From the NCBI GenBank assembly GCA_963693315.1, contig OY856187.1, positions 116,482,683 to 116,546,682 on the forward strand: a DNA stretch of 64,000 nt, written 5' to 3'. Source of the stretch: Diogma glabrata (lineage: Eukaryota > Arthropoda > Insecta > Diptera > Cylindrotomidae). Every line of letters begins with the position of its first letter. Positions within the stretch are counted from its first letter, which is position 1. Made by a program: the position numbers and the translations under genes. Of the stretch, positions 13,247-25,654 are shown piece after piece. The notes under the pieces are model-generated. The model made no database searches. It saw nothing but the letters and a program-made list of their open reading frames with translations, and was not told where the DNA came from.

Positions 13247-14367
13247 AGAGCAATTTCACGAAGATTCAACAACGTTTTGACTTGACCCCTTTTAATTTTG
13301 ATTATTTTTTGTTTATAGATAGTCTTTGATAAATAAAAAATACTAGTTCTCTTAGAATTTTTTTTTTCGACCATGGGTCTTCACAGGGTGCCCCTCAATT
13401 TTTGTTATTTTGTGATGTGAGTGCATTTTGACGAGCGATTGTAGAAAAACTACTCAATCGATTTTCATAAATGATATGTCGTTGAATAGGTATTAGAACA
13501 AAGTTTTTAAAAATGTACACTGTTAATTTTTTGAAATAATTTTTAACGGTGTAACATAAGAAAAAAATGGTGTAATTGAAAAAAAGATGGCATTGCCTTT
13601 TTTTTTTTTTAAACTAAATTGAAGCTTATTTTATATCTAACCACTTGTGAAAGTTTAGGACTAGCGATATTTTTTGTTTTAGAGATAAAATTCGTTGTGC
13701 ATATGACTGTCGGGAATCAGTTTTTTTTGTTCTGAAGGAAAATTATAAAAATGGCGATTTTTAGATTCAGATTTTTTTTTTATGTTAAATATCAAATATT
13801 TTATTATTAAATGAACTTTTAAAAAAGCAATTTCAGTCAAGTTCAGCAAAATTTTGCGACATTTTGACTCGACCCTTTTTAATTTGGTTTATTTTGGTCT
13901 ATATTTAAAAAAATTCTACTTGAAGCCGTATTTTTCATTTATCAAAGGCTATCTATAAACTTAGATATAAAATAAGCTTCAATTTAGTTTAAAAAAAAAA
14001 AAAAGGCTATGCCATCTTTTTTTCAATTACACCATTTTTTTCTTATGTTACACCGTTAAAAATTATTTCAAAAAATTAACAGTGTACATTTTTAAAAACT
14101 TTGTTCTAATACCTATTCAACGACATATCATTTATGAAAATCGATTGAGTATTTTTTCTACAATCGCTCGTCAAAATGCACTCACATCACAAAATAACAA
14201 AAATTGAGGGGCACCCTGTGAAGACCCCTGGTCGAAAAAAAAAATTCTAAGAGAACTTGTATTTTTTATTTATCAAAGACTATCTATAAACTATATCTAT
14301 AAACAAAAAATAATCAAAATAAAAAGGGATCAAGTCAAAACGTTGTTGAATCTTCGTGAAATTGCTC
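13247..14367. repeat. 1.1-kb inverted repeat with about 400-bp arms and a third partial copy in the middle
   Basis: Left arm 13247-13640 (GAGCAATTTCACGAAGATTC inward to TTATTTTATATCTAA) matches the reverse complement of 13961-14367 almost base for base. The right arm carries a small extra ACTATATCTATAAAC duplication near 14290. The roughly 320-bp middle contains, in direct orientation with the left arm, a decayed version of the same beginning near 13829-13910 (TTTTGACTCGACCC against TTTTGACTTGACCC). So the structure is a foldback built on a repeat already present at the site. Confidence 0.8.
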
Positions 14368-15096
14368 ATAAGTAAATAATCTTGACTCATCTACGGTTAT
14401 TATTGATTTAAGAGCAAAAACAGCATACAAAGATTTTTTCAAATAGAATCAAGAAAGTGAAGGAGGATAAGAGGGGTCTGGGTATGCTCACTACAAGCAG
14501 AATATCAAAAAGTCAAAAGTTAAGTAAAATCATATTATGTTAAATCCTATCGGAAGTAAAGGGGCCATATACAAATCTGTCAAGAAGTTTCGACATTCAT
14601 CACGGTTTAGTTACTGCTCTAGTAGAGACCTCAGCTTATACCTTTTTGTGTGTCGATAAAGGATAAAGGATTTCTATCATATTTTTGGAAAAATTTCTGC
14701 TGAGAAAGATTTTTGAAATTGGACCACCAGTGGCCCCGCCAAGCTCTTAGAACTTTTGTTTTAAGATAGGTTCCCCCCTATTTTTAGGTGGTTCCCCCTT
14801 ACCATTTTTCTGATCTAGTAGAAAAGTAGTCCTTGACCCGAAAAACATTATGTGCATGCTGAACGAGTCTATGCACATTTCGTGCACTTTTTTATTTTAA
14901 ACATTTTGAAGTTTTTTCTAAATATCCCAGTAAATTTTATAAATTTAGTTGAAGTTTAAAGGTATTTGAGTGCTAATGTCATACCTATTTGTTTTAATTT
15001 AACATTTTTTTAATCATGTAAACATGTATACAAGATGTACGTGAAACTTTCAGACATAAATACATAAATATTTGATGTATGACGTTTATGACTAGG
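14368..15096. other. No supported gene
   Basis: No domain, RNA gene or repeat seen. The 14.45-14.85 kb part is slightly richer in G and C but has no long open frame. Confidence 0.4.
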
Positions 15097-15199
15097 TACC
15101 CGCTAAACATGCTGAATCGTTTACGAACCATTTACGAACCGTTTACGAACCGCATTGTTCGTTTACGGTTCGTAAACGAATCACCATGTTTAGCGGGTA
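15097..15199. mobile_element. 103-bp palindromic MITE
   Basis: TACCCGCTAAACATG at the left end and its reverse complement at 15185-15199 bound a short element whose arms continue into GTTTACGAACC. That word is repeated three times in a row on the left (15119-15152) and faced by GGTTCGTAAACGAA on the right. A TA-type or TAG flank on both sides (ACTAG left, TAGGAT right) may be the target duplication. Confidence 0.75.
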
Positions 15200-15469
15200 G
15201 GATCTTCTATTCTAATACGTTATGAATTTTTATTTGACTAATATTTTTGCTAACTTCACTACGAGAAATGAAGATTGCGTTTGTATTTTTAAGTATTAAA
15301 ATGAAAATGTATGTGTGTGACATTTGTAAATGAGGCGTCATTTTTTTAACGATACAATTTAAATGAAAAAAAAATCCGAATTCAAAAAATTTAAAAATAT
15401 TTGGCTAGCATATAAAAAAATAATAATGATTCTCCACAATTATAAAATTATTATAAAACATACATATTG

Positions 15470-15735
15470 ATGAAAAACGTGATCTACGCAGGTGAAAAAG
15501 TCAAAATTTGAACTTTACCATTTTTAATTTTCCTGAAACTTGACATGTAAGTAGTATGGACAAAATAAAAAGTACAACTTATTTTAATTTTTTTTTTAAA
15601 GTGCTTAGTTTGAGCATAGGAGGAAGCCCAATATGCATGAAAAATGAAAATTCTGCCAATCCGATGTAACTTTGAAATTAAATTGCTCAAGAACGGCTAT
15701 GCCGATTTCATCAAACTTTTTAGGGTTCCGTTTTT
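15470..15735. repeat. Dispersed repeat K, partial copy 1
   Basis: About 260 bp (GAAAAACGTGAT... to ...CCGATTTCATCAAA) align with 61298-61545 and, in inverted orientation, with about 62310-62396. Shared words include GCCAATCCGATGTAACTTT and AAATTAAATTGCTC. Here only one arm is present, while at 61-62 kb the repeat is arranged as a foldback element. Two opposed open frames in it are artefacts. Confidence 0.7.
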
Positions 15736-16105
15736 TATACGGAACACTATTGGTGAGAGTAAAACGAGTTTTTCACATTATATCGATCATCTCGTAAACT
15801 ATAAATGCTATGGACTTGAAATTTGAGGTGCGTATAAAACTAATCTACTCACATGAAATGACGGATACAAATAAAACTAAAGTGGTTTTCGTTTGGTTTA
15901 CAGGGGTACGATGCATAGGCGAAGCGTCTTTGGATGCTAGGGAAGCACTGCTTCCCTTTGAAACAGGCCGCTCTTTTTCAAATTAACGATTGTTTTTTAA
16001 TAAAGATTTTATCAGCTATCATTCAATAAATTTTCAATACTTTAGTATTTATTTAAAATAAATCTTCAAAGTTTCAGTAAAATTATACAAATATTTCCAT
16101 ATAAA
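15736..16105. other. Spacer with small palindromes
   Basis: Contains GGGAAGCA-C-TGCTTCCC at about 15940-15957 and CATAGGCGAAGCG near 15915, which recurs inverted at about 19532. No gene is seen. Confidence 0.5.
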
Positions 16106-17443
16106 TATTTATTATTATTTTTTTTTTTTTTAATAAAATGTGTTGTGCAATAGGGTTTAGAATATGTGTCACAACAACACATAAATACCTTTTAAGACCT
16201 AGGTCTAGACCTGGGTCCCACAACAACTGGCGTTCTGAGGTGTAGATTAACGCTTTTTTTAAACATCTGTGGGTTGAAGCCACCTGAGACTAAGTGTTCC
16301 GGCAAACTATTCCATTTGTACGCAGTTCGGACAAAGAAGTCTCTCTGCGATCTGCCAGTATGACAGCGCGGGATCTTTACCGTTTCACTGGTTGCGGCAG
16401 CCGATTGCCGAGTGGAACGGGGGTAAGAATAAGTTTGAGGCATGATGCCGCTGATTTCATCTAAGCACTGCTGATGACGATATTTGTAAAAAACAACGAG
16501 GTCAGCAACAGTGCGACGATGTTGTAGGGAATCAAGTTTTGATGTCAAAGTTCGATCACCTACAATTCGTATAGCTCGCTTTTGAACAGAGTCCAAGAGG
16601 GCCAAGATGGAAACAGAGGCAGCACCCCAAACTTGACAGCAGTACTCCATACAGGGACGAATATAGGACTTATAAACATGGAGCAATTGGTATGGAGTGA
16701 AAAATTTTTTGCATCTATTTAGGAGGCCGAGTTTTTTAGACGCGCTTTTTGCCATCGCCATTACATGATCGTTCCAGAGTAGGTCATTTGAAACTGTGAC
16801 ACCCAATAAACGAATGTTTTTACATTCACCTATTGGTTCATCACACATACTAAATAAAATATCTTTGGGGAACTCGGTCTTTAACCTGGAAACAATCAAC
16901 AGCTGTGTTTTGGTGGAGTTGAAATTGACAAGGTTTTGGTCACCCCAGTCGGCGACTTTATTCAGGTCTTTGTTCACGTTTATGGCAGCGTCTCTCCGGG
17001 CAGGATTAATTCGTTCGTGCATTTTACCTTTTGAAGGAAGGGGCTCGAACGACTTGTGCAGAGTACTATCATCTGCAAAACTATTTATTGGGTTGCTGGT
17101 GATTTTCAACAATTCGTTGATATAAATCAAAAATAGGGTTGGGGACAATACTGAGCCTTGGGGTACACCAGCGTTAATTAGTTTAGACTCAGAAGAATAT
17201 CCGTCTAAGGTTACCGAAATGTATCGGTCGGATAGAAAATTTTGAATCAGCTTCACAACATTGGGATGAAAACCGTACGCAACGAGCTTGTTGATTAAGT
17301 TGGCATGCCAGACTCGATCGAATGCCTTGGAGATGTCTAAAGCGATAACGTATGTTTCACCACCTTTATCAAGTATGCTGTTCCAACAATGCGCTACATA
17401 GTTTAATAGATCGGTAGTTGATCTTTTGTTTCGAAAACCATTA
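16106..17443 (-). mobile_element. 5'-truncated jockey-like LINE (LINE-A)
   Basis: A non-LTR retrotransposon inserted on the minus strand. Its coding region is open from 17442 to 16192, followed by a roughly 60-bp 3' UTR and a poly(A) tract (the T-run at about 16118-16131 on the plus strand, with a diverged A/T tail). The 5' end is cut inside the RT domain at about 17443, the usual result of incomplete target-primed reverse transcription. No clear target duplication was found. A short remnant of the same 3' end lies at 25655-25735. Confidence 0.85.
16192..17442 (-). CDS. Reverse transcriptase C-terminal half of LINE-A (partial)
   Basis: The 416-residue open frame has no native start because the element is truncated; it simply opens after a stop at 17446-17448. 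RT motifs appear in order: ALDISKAFDRVW (residues 34-45, motif A with catalytic Asp), AGVPQGSVLSP (about 91-101, motif B) and FADD (about 122-125, motif C). After these come the thumb and the C-terminal region typical of jockey/CR1-type LINEs (SYIRPCMEYCCQVWG and a QKRAIRIVGD motif). The expected cysteine/aromatic layout is intact and there is no internal stop, so the insertion is fairly young. The enzyme copies its own RNA into target DNA; this truncated copy lacks the endonuclease and ORF1 and cannot act alone. Clade assignment is by eye. Confidence 0.9.
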   Translation of the reverse strand, partial: NGFRNKRSTTDLLNYVAHCWNSILDKGGETYVIALDISKAFDRVWHANLINKLVAYGFHPNVVKLIQNFLSDRYISVTLDGYSSESKLINAGVPQGSVLSPTLFLIYINELLKITSNPINSFADDSTLHKSFEPLPSKGKMHERINPARRDAAINVNKDLNKVADWGDQNLVNFNSTKTQLLIVSRLKTEFPKDILFSMCDEPIGECKNIRLLGVTVSNDLLWNDHVMAMAKSASKKLGLLNRCKKFFTPYQLLHVYKSYIRPCMEYCCQVWGAASVSILALLDSVQKRAIRIVGDRTLTSKLDSLQHRRTVADLVVFYKYRHQQCLDEISGIMPQTYSYPRSTRQSAAATSETVKIPRCHTGRSQRDFFVRTAYKWNSLPEHLVSGGFNPQMFKKSVNLHLRTPVVVGPRSRPRS

Positions 17444-18073
17444 TATTAATTCCTAATATTTAAAAAAAAAACTTCAACGCAATCAAAATATTTATTTATT
17501 TCGTCCAAATAATATACAAGAAGCTGTCCAACTTGCAGCGTACGGAATTATAATATTTGTACGCAAAAAAAAGAAGAAACACAAATAGGAAAAGAAAAAA
17601 CGAAAAAAATCAAACAAAAACCATAGCAGTAGATGCTGTGTTGCTTATAGCATATCATATACTATCATAGTAGTACTATGGTAAATCTGTTTTGTTTTAG
17701 CTTATATGCACTGGTTTAATTGTTTTAGCTAAATTTTACTACTTTACATCAAAGTATGTATTGATTTTTAATAAGAATTTGGATTTATTGTTTAAATTAC
17801 AAATGTTTGAATAAATAATTATGGTGCATTATTAATTAAAAATTATTGCAGAACAGTTTCCAAACCAGTTTTGTTTTAATATATCAACATATTTTTCAAT
17901 AAGAAAATAGAAAACCCACTGATTTCTAAATTATGTAGGTATTTGTCTTCTTTTGAACCATTTTTGTGGTTCTATTTCTCGATTGTTTGTTAGGATAGGA
18001 CCAATCAACAAATACAATAATTTTTTCCCTTGGTGAATTTCACCATAGTCCATACTTTGATATATTAAGCAAA

Positions 18074-18115
18074 GAAATTTTTTCATGTATCTGATGAGAT
18101 ACATGAAAAAATTTC
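18074..18115. repeat. 42-bp perfect hairpin
   Basis: GAAATTTTTTCATGTATCT and its exact reverse complement form a 19-bp stem around GATG. No associated gene end is visible, so a terminator or short-RNA role cannot be argued. Confidence 0.75.
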
Positions 18116-18349
18116 AGTTTCAGCTCAGTTTTTACCGCAAAATTTATTTATTTTCCTTGCCGTTTTGTGCATTGATAATTTCATTTCGGATATTAAATAA
18201 AAACTGTTCCTTTAGAACAAAATAACATTACAACTTTAGAATTAAAAGTTTTGCGTTGATCACAAATGGAACGCATAAACTTTAAAAATATTTCAAATAT
18301 AAATACACAATTTTATTCTTATTTTAAAATAATTATTTTGAGCTTATGA

Positions 18350-18394
18350 TTGATCTGACTAGTCCATTATTTTTTTGATCTGACTAGTCCATTT
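18350..18394. repeat. Tandem duplication of a roughly 23-bp word
   Basis: GATCTGACTAGTCCATT occurs twice in immediate succession (about 18352 and 18376), separated by a short T-run. Confidence 0.7.
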
Positions 18395-19548
18395 TATTAT
18401 AAAAAATACAAAAACATGTTTGTAGCCGCCGATCTAAATAAATTAGTAAAATGAAATGCTTTCAATTACACAACTTGCTCGAGGGAGAGTAGATTAAAGT
18501 GTTTGGATGATACTGTGTTGAATGGAAGTAGATTTTAATGTAGAGGCTGGCTGCTAGTGGCGTTGAATTATTCAGGAGATGAGTATGATGATACGAGATG
18601 TTGTATCCAATATTAGGAGTTACTTTGAATGCGTTGATTAAGCTGAATCTTCATTATGATTTAACAATTATAATGTTCACGTAAAGTAAACACAAAAGGC
18701 AGCAGATAAAATGTTGTTGTAACAACCATATCATGAATTAAATTTATTTCCAAACTTCTTCAGGTACACTAGCTTCCACATTCACTAATGGTCTTGAACC
18801 ATTATTAAGTAGCACAAATATAAATTAAATTCTCTCAAAACACAATAACATTTTAGAGTTTAATTGTATATATAAATAGATTATACAAGTTACATGAAAT
18901 TTGTCTTATTGTATTAATCAAATTGATGGCGAGGCGATGAAATATAATTTACATAGAGAATTACATTTTTAATTTAACACGAAAATTAAGAACTCGAAAC
19001 TATTTGGAAAAAACAAAATCTGAATAATAAAAAAATATTTTTTGTTTTTTTAATAAATGTTAACGAAATCATCGCCTGCTAAATTTTAAAGTTTTTTGAG
19101 AAATGATTTTAGTTTTGATGTTCGCCACAAGTGAAACAAGTTTGATCTTCAATGGTAAGCGTCTTTAGTTAAAAGTAATAGAAAAATATGCAAAAAATAT
19201 ATTTTTCTACAATAGCAAATGAATTCTTTTTTCATGCAGATTTAATCTCCTTTGAAAATCGTTTTTTCTTCTAGTGTATAAAATCATATTCGCTAGATAA
19301 CAACTTGTAGTTGCTAAGGTATCTTCATCAAATAGAATATGAATTTTAAATGGTATGTCGTCGATTTTCAATTAAATAATTTATAATAAATATCATTCAC
19401 GAAAAAGCAGCGTTTCCATATCTTGTAGCAAAACGTACTATGTTTCTTAAAATAGGCTATTTTTGAGTTTTAATAGTAGTTATTGTGGAATATTATTTAG
19501 AACGCAGCATCCCATTCTTAAAAACTCGCGCTTCGCCTATGGTACGAT

Positions 19549-20552
19549 GTGAGACCTTTGAGAAAATATATTTTTTTATAGAATCAAGTAGGGTATCATA
19601 TGAAAGGACTTCATTTCAGTATTCTTTAAAAAATTATTTTGGAATTTTACACCTCACCATTTTTTGTATAATTTGGAATAATGACGTTTTTTTCGTGTTT
19701 TCTTACCTCGATTAACTCCGAACCTAACTGATCGAAAATTTTCAAATGTATTTGGAATGATAGAAAAATTAGTACGTTTTTAATAAAAAATATAAAAAAG
19801 TGTCATATTTTCATACTTAGATTTATTAAGGGGGTGGATATGTGGAGGGGTAAAATCACTATATAAAATGGGGTCAAGTGGGGTGTCATTTGAAAGAGCA
19901 CTTTATTTAGAAAACATACCAATTTTTTTTAGAATTTTGCCATGCACAGTTTTTGAGTTATTTTCAAAAAAGTGCAACTTTCAGACCGTTCCCCCCCCTA
20001 CGTTTCGACACTGATTGACAGAAAAATTTGTAAAAATTCACAAGGTTAGGAAATTCGGTAAATTTTGTATGAAAATTATAGCGATGTCTCAAATAATTAT
20101 ATTTCTGTGTGTTTAGAGGACCGGTGTAAAGAGGGTAAAAAAAATTTTTTTTTGACCCAAGCGAGTGGGGTGTCATTTGAAAGAACACTTAATTTTAAAT
20201 TTGTTTCAATTTTTTTTAGAATTTTGCGGTGCACAGTTTTATAGTTTTGGACAAAAAAGTGCAAAATTCAGACCGTCCCCCCCCCCGTACGTTTCGACAC
20301 TGATTGACAGAAAAATTTGAAAAAATTCACAGAGCAAGGAAATTTAGTAAATTTTGTATAAAAATTATAGAGAGGTCTCAAATAATTATATTTAGGGGAC
20401 CGGTGTAAAGAGGGTAAAAAAAAAAATTTTTTTAACCTGAGCGAGTGGGGTGTCATTTGAAAGAACACTTAATTTAGAGTTTGTTTCAATTTTTTTTAGA
20501 ATTTTGCGGTGCACAGTTTTTGAGTTATTTTCAAAAAAGTGCAAAATCCAGA
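19549..20552. repeat. Tandem array, four units of about 283 bp
   Basis: The phrase GTGGGGTGTCATTTGAAAGA marks units at 19879, 20165 and 20445 (spacing 286 and 280). A diverged first unit near 19588 reads GTAGGGTATCATATGAAAGG. Each unit also holds GAATTTTGC(C/G)(A/G)TGCACAGTTTT and, in the last two boundaries, a C-homopolymer followed by TACGTTTCGACACTGATTG. The inner units are most alike, as expected from recent homogenisation. The two minus-strand open frames (19964-20188 and 20268-20468) are copies of the same stretch of repeat and not genes. Confidence 0.85.
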
Positions 20553-20871
20553 ACACTTAATACTAATATTATTTAGCTGTAACACTTAACTTATTTAACT
20601 TATACGAGCATAGGTTAAAACTATCTGCCACTTTCAAAATTTAAAACGAAATTGCGTGATTAAGTTCTTCAATTGATTTTTTTTAACACCACAATTATAT
20701 CGAGTAATCTTTCGACTTTCGAGTTTTGAGTTTTCTAATCATAAATAATAAAAAATCTTTGAAATAAAGTTCTAGCAATGTTCTCCAATACTATCTAATA
20801 CATAAAATTAATTGGGACAGGAAAATTGTCGATCATAAATTTTATGTACTCGACAAATTTAATGAAAAAAA

Positions 20872-21160
20872 TATGAAGAGGCTGAAATCTCAAGACTTTG
20901 AGATATCAAGACTTCAGTCTGTATTAAGGGTTTTTATATAGTTTTCAGCAAAAGGCTTTTATGAGGACATTCTTTTAAGTTTTGGACAGCAACATAATAT
21001 TAAACATAAAACTCTTTGTAAAAGTACAAGTACAACTACTTTTTCAAAATTCTAAGAATATTCCAAAAATTATTACAAAATCAAAATTAAAACTATTTTC
21101 AAAATTCCAAAATAAAGCAGAAATTTTAACAAAAGCAAAAAACATCTGCCTAATAATTAC
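20872..21160. repeat. Family H fragment with minisatellite
   Basis: Starts AATATGAAGAGGCTGA and keeps about 130 bp of similarity to 35623-35760, including GGCAAAAGGCTTTTATGAG. It is followed by A-rich minisatellite units (CAAAATTC, ATTCCAAAAATTATTACAAA) of the kind found at 36050-36340 and, reversed, at 28800-29276. Confidence 0.65.
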
Positions 21161-21171
21161 AGTTTTTGTTA

Positions 21172-22362
21172 AAAAAGTCCAAGCGTAGTCCAAGCACGTA
21201 TATCCGCTAGAAATAGGTAGATTTCGGGACCAGACAGCTTTGTGTACAAATAGAATTGGATATGTCAGATTAGTTTAAATAAAAAATTTAACTAGAAACA
21301 GAATAATCCAAAAATTTATCAAACCAAACTAAATACATAAACGGAAACTACTTTGTCAATGCAATTTCGAATAGTTTTGTTTAATTTGGTTGAAACTCCT
21401 TAATAACAAATTAAATCCTTTGGTGATTAACGTTCTTACTACACCACAACTGCCATAATATAATTTATAATCAACAACAACATCAAACAACTTTTGCACC
21501 TCAAATATAATACAAATATCTATCAATTGTAAATATGTAATCATTATACATATATTTATTTCAACTAAACCACTTCCAAATATTCCAAATAAACTATTCC
21601 CTAATTCAAAACAACAACAACAAACATTCAAAACAACATTTTTTAGCTTTTTGCGAAAAAAAATAAAAACAAAAGAAAATTGATTTAATATTTCTATGGG
21701 ATATTTTTGGGATTTGTTGTAATTATATACCGTTTTAGTGGCTTGCATTAGGTTAGTATAATGTTAATTGCATTAGAACTTCTAGGGTTAAAAAGCTGAA
21801 AATTTCTGATGTTATAGTTGAAAAGTTGAATTAAAAGCTAGTATTAGTTTAATCAAAATAGACTCGAAAATGATGAAAGCATGGCCATTTGCGTTTGTTT
21901 TCGTTTTAATAGCCCCAGGGTCTCAACCTCTGAACTTAAACAATTTGTTTTTTAAGTTGTGGATAGATATAAGTTGGTATCTACGTGTGCAAAAGTTTTC
22001 ATTTTTGAGCTTGGTCACTTTCATCTAGATCAACGACAACAAAGTTTAGTAAATTTTTAAAACAGCTGATTTTTCAGGAACCCTAAATGCCAAGGTTGTC
22101 ATTTGACAAAAAATGATAAAAAAAAGTTCAAACAGTCAATATTCATCAATTTTATTTAAACTTTATGTTTCAAACGGAAGTTATAACGCCTTAGATTATG
22201 CAACTTTTAAGACTCTAGCCGCTTAAACCCCGATATGGCCAGTTTGCGAACATGTCCAAGAAATTGTTTGCCGCAACATACACAGAAAATATTTTTGGTG
22301 TAGGTCGAAAATTGCGACCGTGAGAGTGCCGGATAATTCCGTTATACCTCATCACGTATATA
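21172..22362 (+). mobile_element. Family T, diverged copy 3
   Basis: The 5' block (CACGTATATCCGCTAGAAAT, at 21196 on) and the 3' block (GCGACCGTGAGAGTGCCGG near 22314, then CATCACGTATATA) match the ends of copies 1 and 2. The middle is different, and only one diverged ~330-bp unit is recognisable (from about 22170). The 5' end has a 9-bp duplication inside AGTCCAAGC. A 130-codon minus-strand open frame (21356-21748) lies in the middle. It is cysteine/aromatic rich without a known motif, and I do not call it a gene. Confidence 0.6.
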
Positions 22363-22446
22363 TTAGGGTGCTTTTTTTTTGGGCAACAATTCTCTTTTCT
22401 GGTGCCCCACCGAAATTTTGTTGGAAATACCCAAGAAATCGTCCTC

Positions 22447-22646
22447 NNNNNNNNNNNNNNNNNNNNNNNNNNNNNNNNNNNNNNNNNNNNNNNNNNNNNN
22501 NNNNNNNNNNNNNNNNNNNNNNNNNNNNNNNNNNNNNNNNNNNNNNNNNNNNNNNNNNNNNNNNNNNNNNNNNNNNNNNNNNNNNNNNNNNNNNNNNNNN
22601 NNNNNNNNNNNNNNNNNNNNNNNNNNNNNNNNNNNNNNNNNNNNNN
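22447..22646. other. Assembly gap (200 Ns)
   Basis: Exactly 200 undetermined bases. A round number like this is usually an arbitrary scaffold-gap length, so the true distance is unknown. Open frames running through the Ns are meaningless. Confidence 0.99.
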
Positions 22647-22667
22647 TAGAAAATAGTAGATTTTTAT

Positions 22668-22800
22668 ACAAGTGGTGAAAACGTCTCTTTTTGCGTGACT
22701 GGACGGTTTGTCCACGAGACGCGATAGTGTCGATGAGAATAAGTTCAGGAACGCAAAAACGTTTTTACCACGCGTAGAAAACGCTATTTTTTCTACGCTT
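22668..22800. repeat. Hairpin pair with CpG-rich loop
   Basis: GTGGTGAAAACGTC...TTTTTGCGTGACTGG (about 22670-22704) pairs imperfectly with CAGGAACGCAAAAACGTTTTTACCAC (about 22745-22770). The loop is rich in CpG (CCACGAGACGCGATAG). A second small hairpin, GCGTAGAAAA/TTTTCTACGC, follows at about 22772-22800. It is similar in design to the hairpins at 27.9 and 42.0-42.6 kb. Confidence 0.55.
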
Positions 22801-24019
22801 GTAAATATAAATGATAATATTTACAACACAATAATAACATTATCTTACACTGGTAAAAATGCTATGTATAAATACAATCTTGTTTATTTTTTACACAGTC
22901 AAATTTAGATATGTCGTTTTGTAAGTTTTTAGTAGATGAATTTGACAATATGAATAATGAAAATAGTTCATATACTTTCTCTAAAAACTTTTACAGATAT
23001 TTTGCCGTCATCGTCATCGTTTTAAGTCATCGTTTAAAGTATAAATTTAAAAAATTGTAGGTAAAGTTTCAATTAAAAACAAATAAAAATAAATTTTTTA
23101 ATAAAATTTATTTATTTATTTAATAAATTTTTTTTTATTTTTTTTTTTAGGAAAGAACTCAGAGAATATATTTTATATCTGACAGTTAATTATCGGAGGA
23201 AAAAATTATACGATCTATCTGATACAAATTTTATTTTATCGCTCCGATTTCTCCGATATAGAAAAAAAACACACTCATTATTAGTTTTAATTAATTAATT
23301 ACACACAGTTGATATAATGATTAGTTTCGATTTGATTCGATCAAAATATTCAAAATATTCAATCCCTTCGAAATACTGCGATATTGACAGAAATAAACAC
23401 AGCAACCGAAACAACAACAGAAACAGTAAATCAAATTCAATCTCTAAATATTCAATCCTTTAAATAACCACCACCTGTAGGCGACCACCGAAACTTATTT
23501 ACTTTCAGTCCTAGTGACTGAAAACATTTTCAGTCACTACTTAGAAAAAGTTTCCCTTTCACATAGGTTATACTATATATTAAAATGACATTTTCGTGAC
23601 TTGAATTAGAGAAATATATTTTTGTACTTACTTACAAATGCCCAGTTTTATGATTGCATATAACATCAAATGAAAAAAAAATGCTTAGAATTCAATAAAA
23701 CACTATCGAAAAAGTTTACAACACCAAGAAAACCAACAAATAGAATCGAAAAATTTGTTTAATCAAATACAATTTATCATTTTACTAAAATTTTAAATAT
23801 ATGTTAACCATGGCAACAAACCAATTTCATATAAACAAAATCAGTTTGCTTTGATTATTTGCAATATTTTTATTTTTGTGATTATTCTTTAATTTTGAAA
23901 CGTATGAATTCAAAGAGGTTCTAACATATGTAATATTTAATTAATAATATATATACATATTGGTATTAATTAATTTTATAACGTACTAATTTTTTGATTA
24001 AGTTTTGCCATATACATAT
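22801..24019. other. No supported gene
   Basis: AT-rich. Includes a 28-bp palindrome TAGTGACTGAAAA/TTTTCAGTCACTA at 23512-23539. Otherwise nothing recognised. Confidence 0.4.
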
Positions 24020-25275
24020 TTTTACTTCTCCGTAATTTTAAATTGTGTGAAGTAATGCAATCTATCGTGAAAAAAAAATCTTACATACCCCAAATTTTGT
24101 TTTTTCTTTTGTTTTGGATTTGGACCGTTCTCTATCTAAATAGCCAATAAAAATTTTGGTGTACGTCTGTGTGTGGTTGGGTCCGTGGGTGGGTGGGTGG
24201 TTGACCTTCCTGCATAGGATCTTGATGAAACTTTGGCAAATAATCCAAGTTCACTTGAAAATGGAAGATCTGGATTCATTTTAAATTTGGACAAAATGAC
24301 GGGGGTCTCTCGAGCACCTCTAAGTTTAAATCTTCAATAACTTCTAATCCCGGTTTATAATCTTATGGAAACTTGGTATATACGGTTTTAGTACTTTTTC
24401 CAATATTTCTGCATAACAACTTCCGATTTGACACTTCCGGTTAAAAAGTTTTTTTTTCCAGGTGTTCATCCCTACTGTAGCCTACAATTACCGATCGATT
24501 TTCATGAAACGATGGTAAAAGCTTTAAAGTAACATGAGAAAGATTTTGTCAGCTTTTGGAGTACATTGGATAAACTGTTGGGGTTCCACCATACAACAGG
24601 TGGATTTTTCCATCATGTTTTTATGTTTGTTGGGAGCATACTAGATTCGTGCATGAATTTTAATGACACTTTGGAAAAAGATGCAAATATGTATGGCAAG
24701 GAACTGATTGATTTTTGAGCGATAGTGAACAAAGTAGTGGGGGGTCCCCCGAGCACCTGTTTTTTGAAACCTCAACCATCTGTCTCTGATAATCGAATTG
24801 GCTTAAACTTGGTACATAAGCATTTAGTACGGTTCACAACAGTTCTGCATCCCATTTTCCGGTTTTTCACTTCCGCTAAAAAAAATTGTTTGTACTTTTT
24901 TGAATTTTTTTTCAGTGTCTTTATATGCACACTGCAGCCTACAATAATGAAGTGACTATGATGAAACTTATGGAAAAGTTTCCAATTAGTGTGAAGAGAT
25001 AGTTATTATGTTTTGGGACACATTGAAACTTCCGGTTTGTCACTTCCAGTAAATTTTGTTTTTACTTTTTCTCGTGCAACAGAATATTGGTTTGTTGGGA
25101 TACTACTACTTTCTTTAATATTTTTATAATTAGACTTACGCGAAATCTATAACATTGGTTTGCTTTTAATTAAAGTATTTGATAGATATTATCTCATTTT
25201 ATATCCAGAACACTATGTTTCCAGAGCTGTGGTGAAGTCAGCCTATGATCAGCGTCGCAATATTTTTTTAATGCA
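24020..25275 (-). mobile_element. Dispersed element family G, copy 1 (1.25 kb)
   Basis: In minus orientation it starts at about 25275 with AATATTGCGACGCTGATC and the next about 180 bp match 44058-44240 and 51573-51750. It ends near 24020 with a GTACACCAAAATTTT...GGCTATTTAGATAGAG block and a terminal hairpin (ACTTCACACAATTTAAAATT-type). The body carries paired ACCGGAAGT words and repeated 'CAAACATAAAAAC', 'AAGTTTCATCA' and 'CGGGGGACCCCCC'-like phrases in reduced number. There is no transposase, RT or terminal inverted repeat. It is a non-autonomous family with an internal repeat number that varies between copies. Confidence 0.75.
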
Positions 25276-25654
25276 GTATTAATTACAATATGTTTCACAG
25301 CAATACATAATAGCTATTTATGTACCAAGTGCGTTATGTAAATTTTGTAGCGTATGACAAAAACATTGTATGACGTTTAAAATAATTTGATAGTTTTGGA
25401 AAACCATATGAACATTTAATAACTAAAATGTTGCTAAAAAATTTTGAACAAATGTAAAAATCTTTTACTAGTTTAAATTGAATAAGAATTATTTACATTT
25501 TGTTAACAAAAGTACAGTAAAACAGTTTTATTTAGTTTTTAGCGTCTTAATAGCGGGCGTTATGCATTCATAATGCCCTCTCATAACGCCCAGATTTTTA
25601 TGAATGTGTTTATATATATCGTATCCTAGACATTATAACAATTATATCATTGTG
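25276..25654. other. Spacer
   Basis: No gene seen. A short inverted repeat GGGCGTTATG/CATAACGCCC lies at about 25557-25592. Confidence 0.4.

Larger units (their letters stand above)
17444..19548. other. No supported gene
   Basis: AT-rich spacer with small self-complementary and duplicated pieces (see separate entries). No open frame has a recognisable domain. Confidence 0.4.
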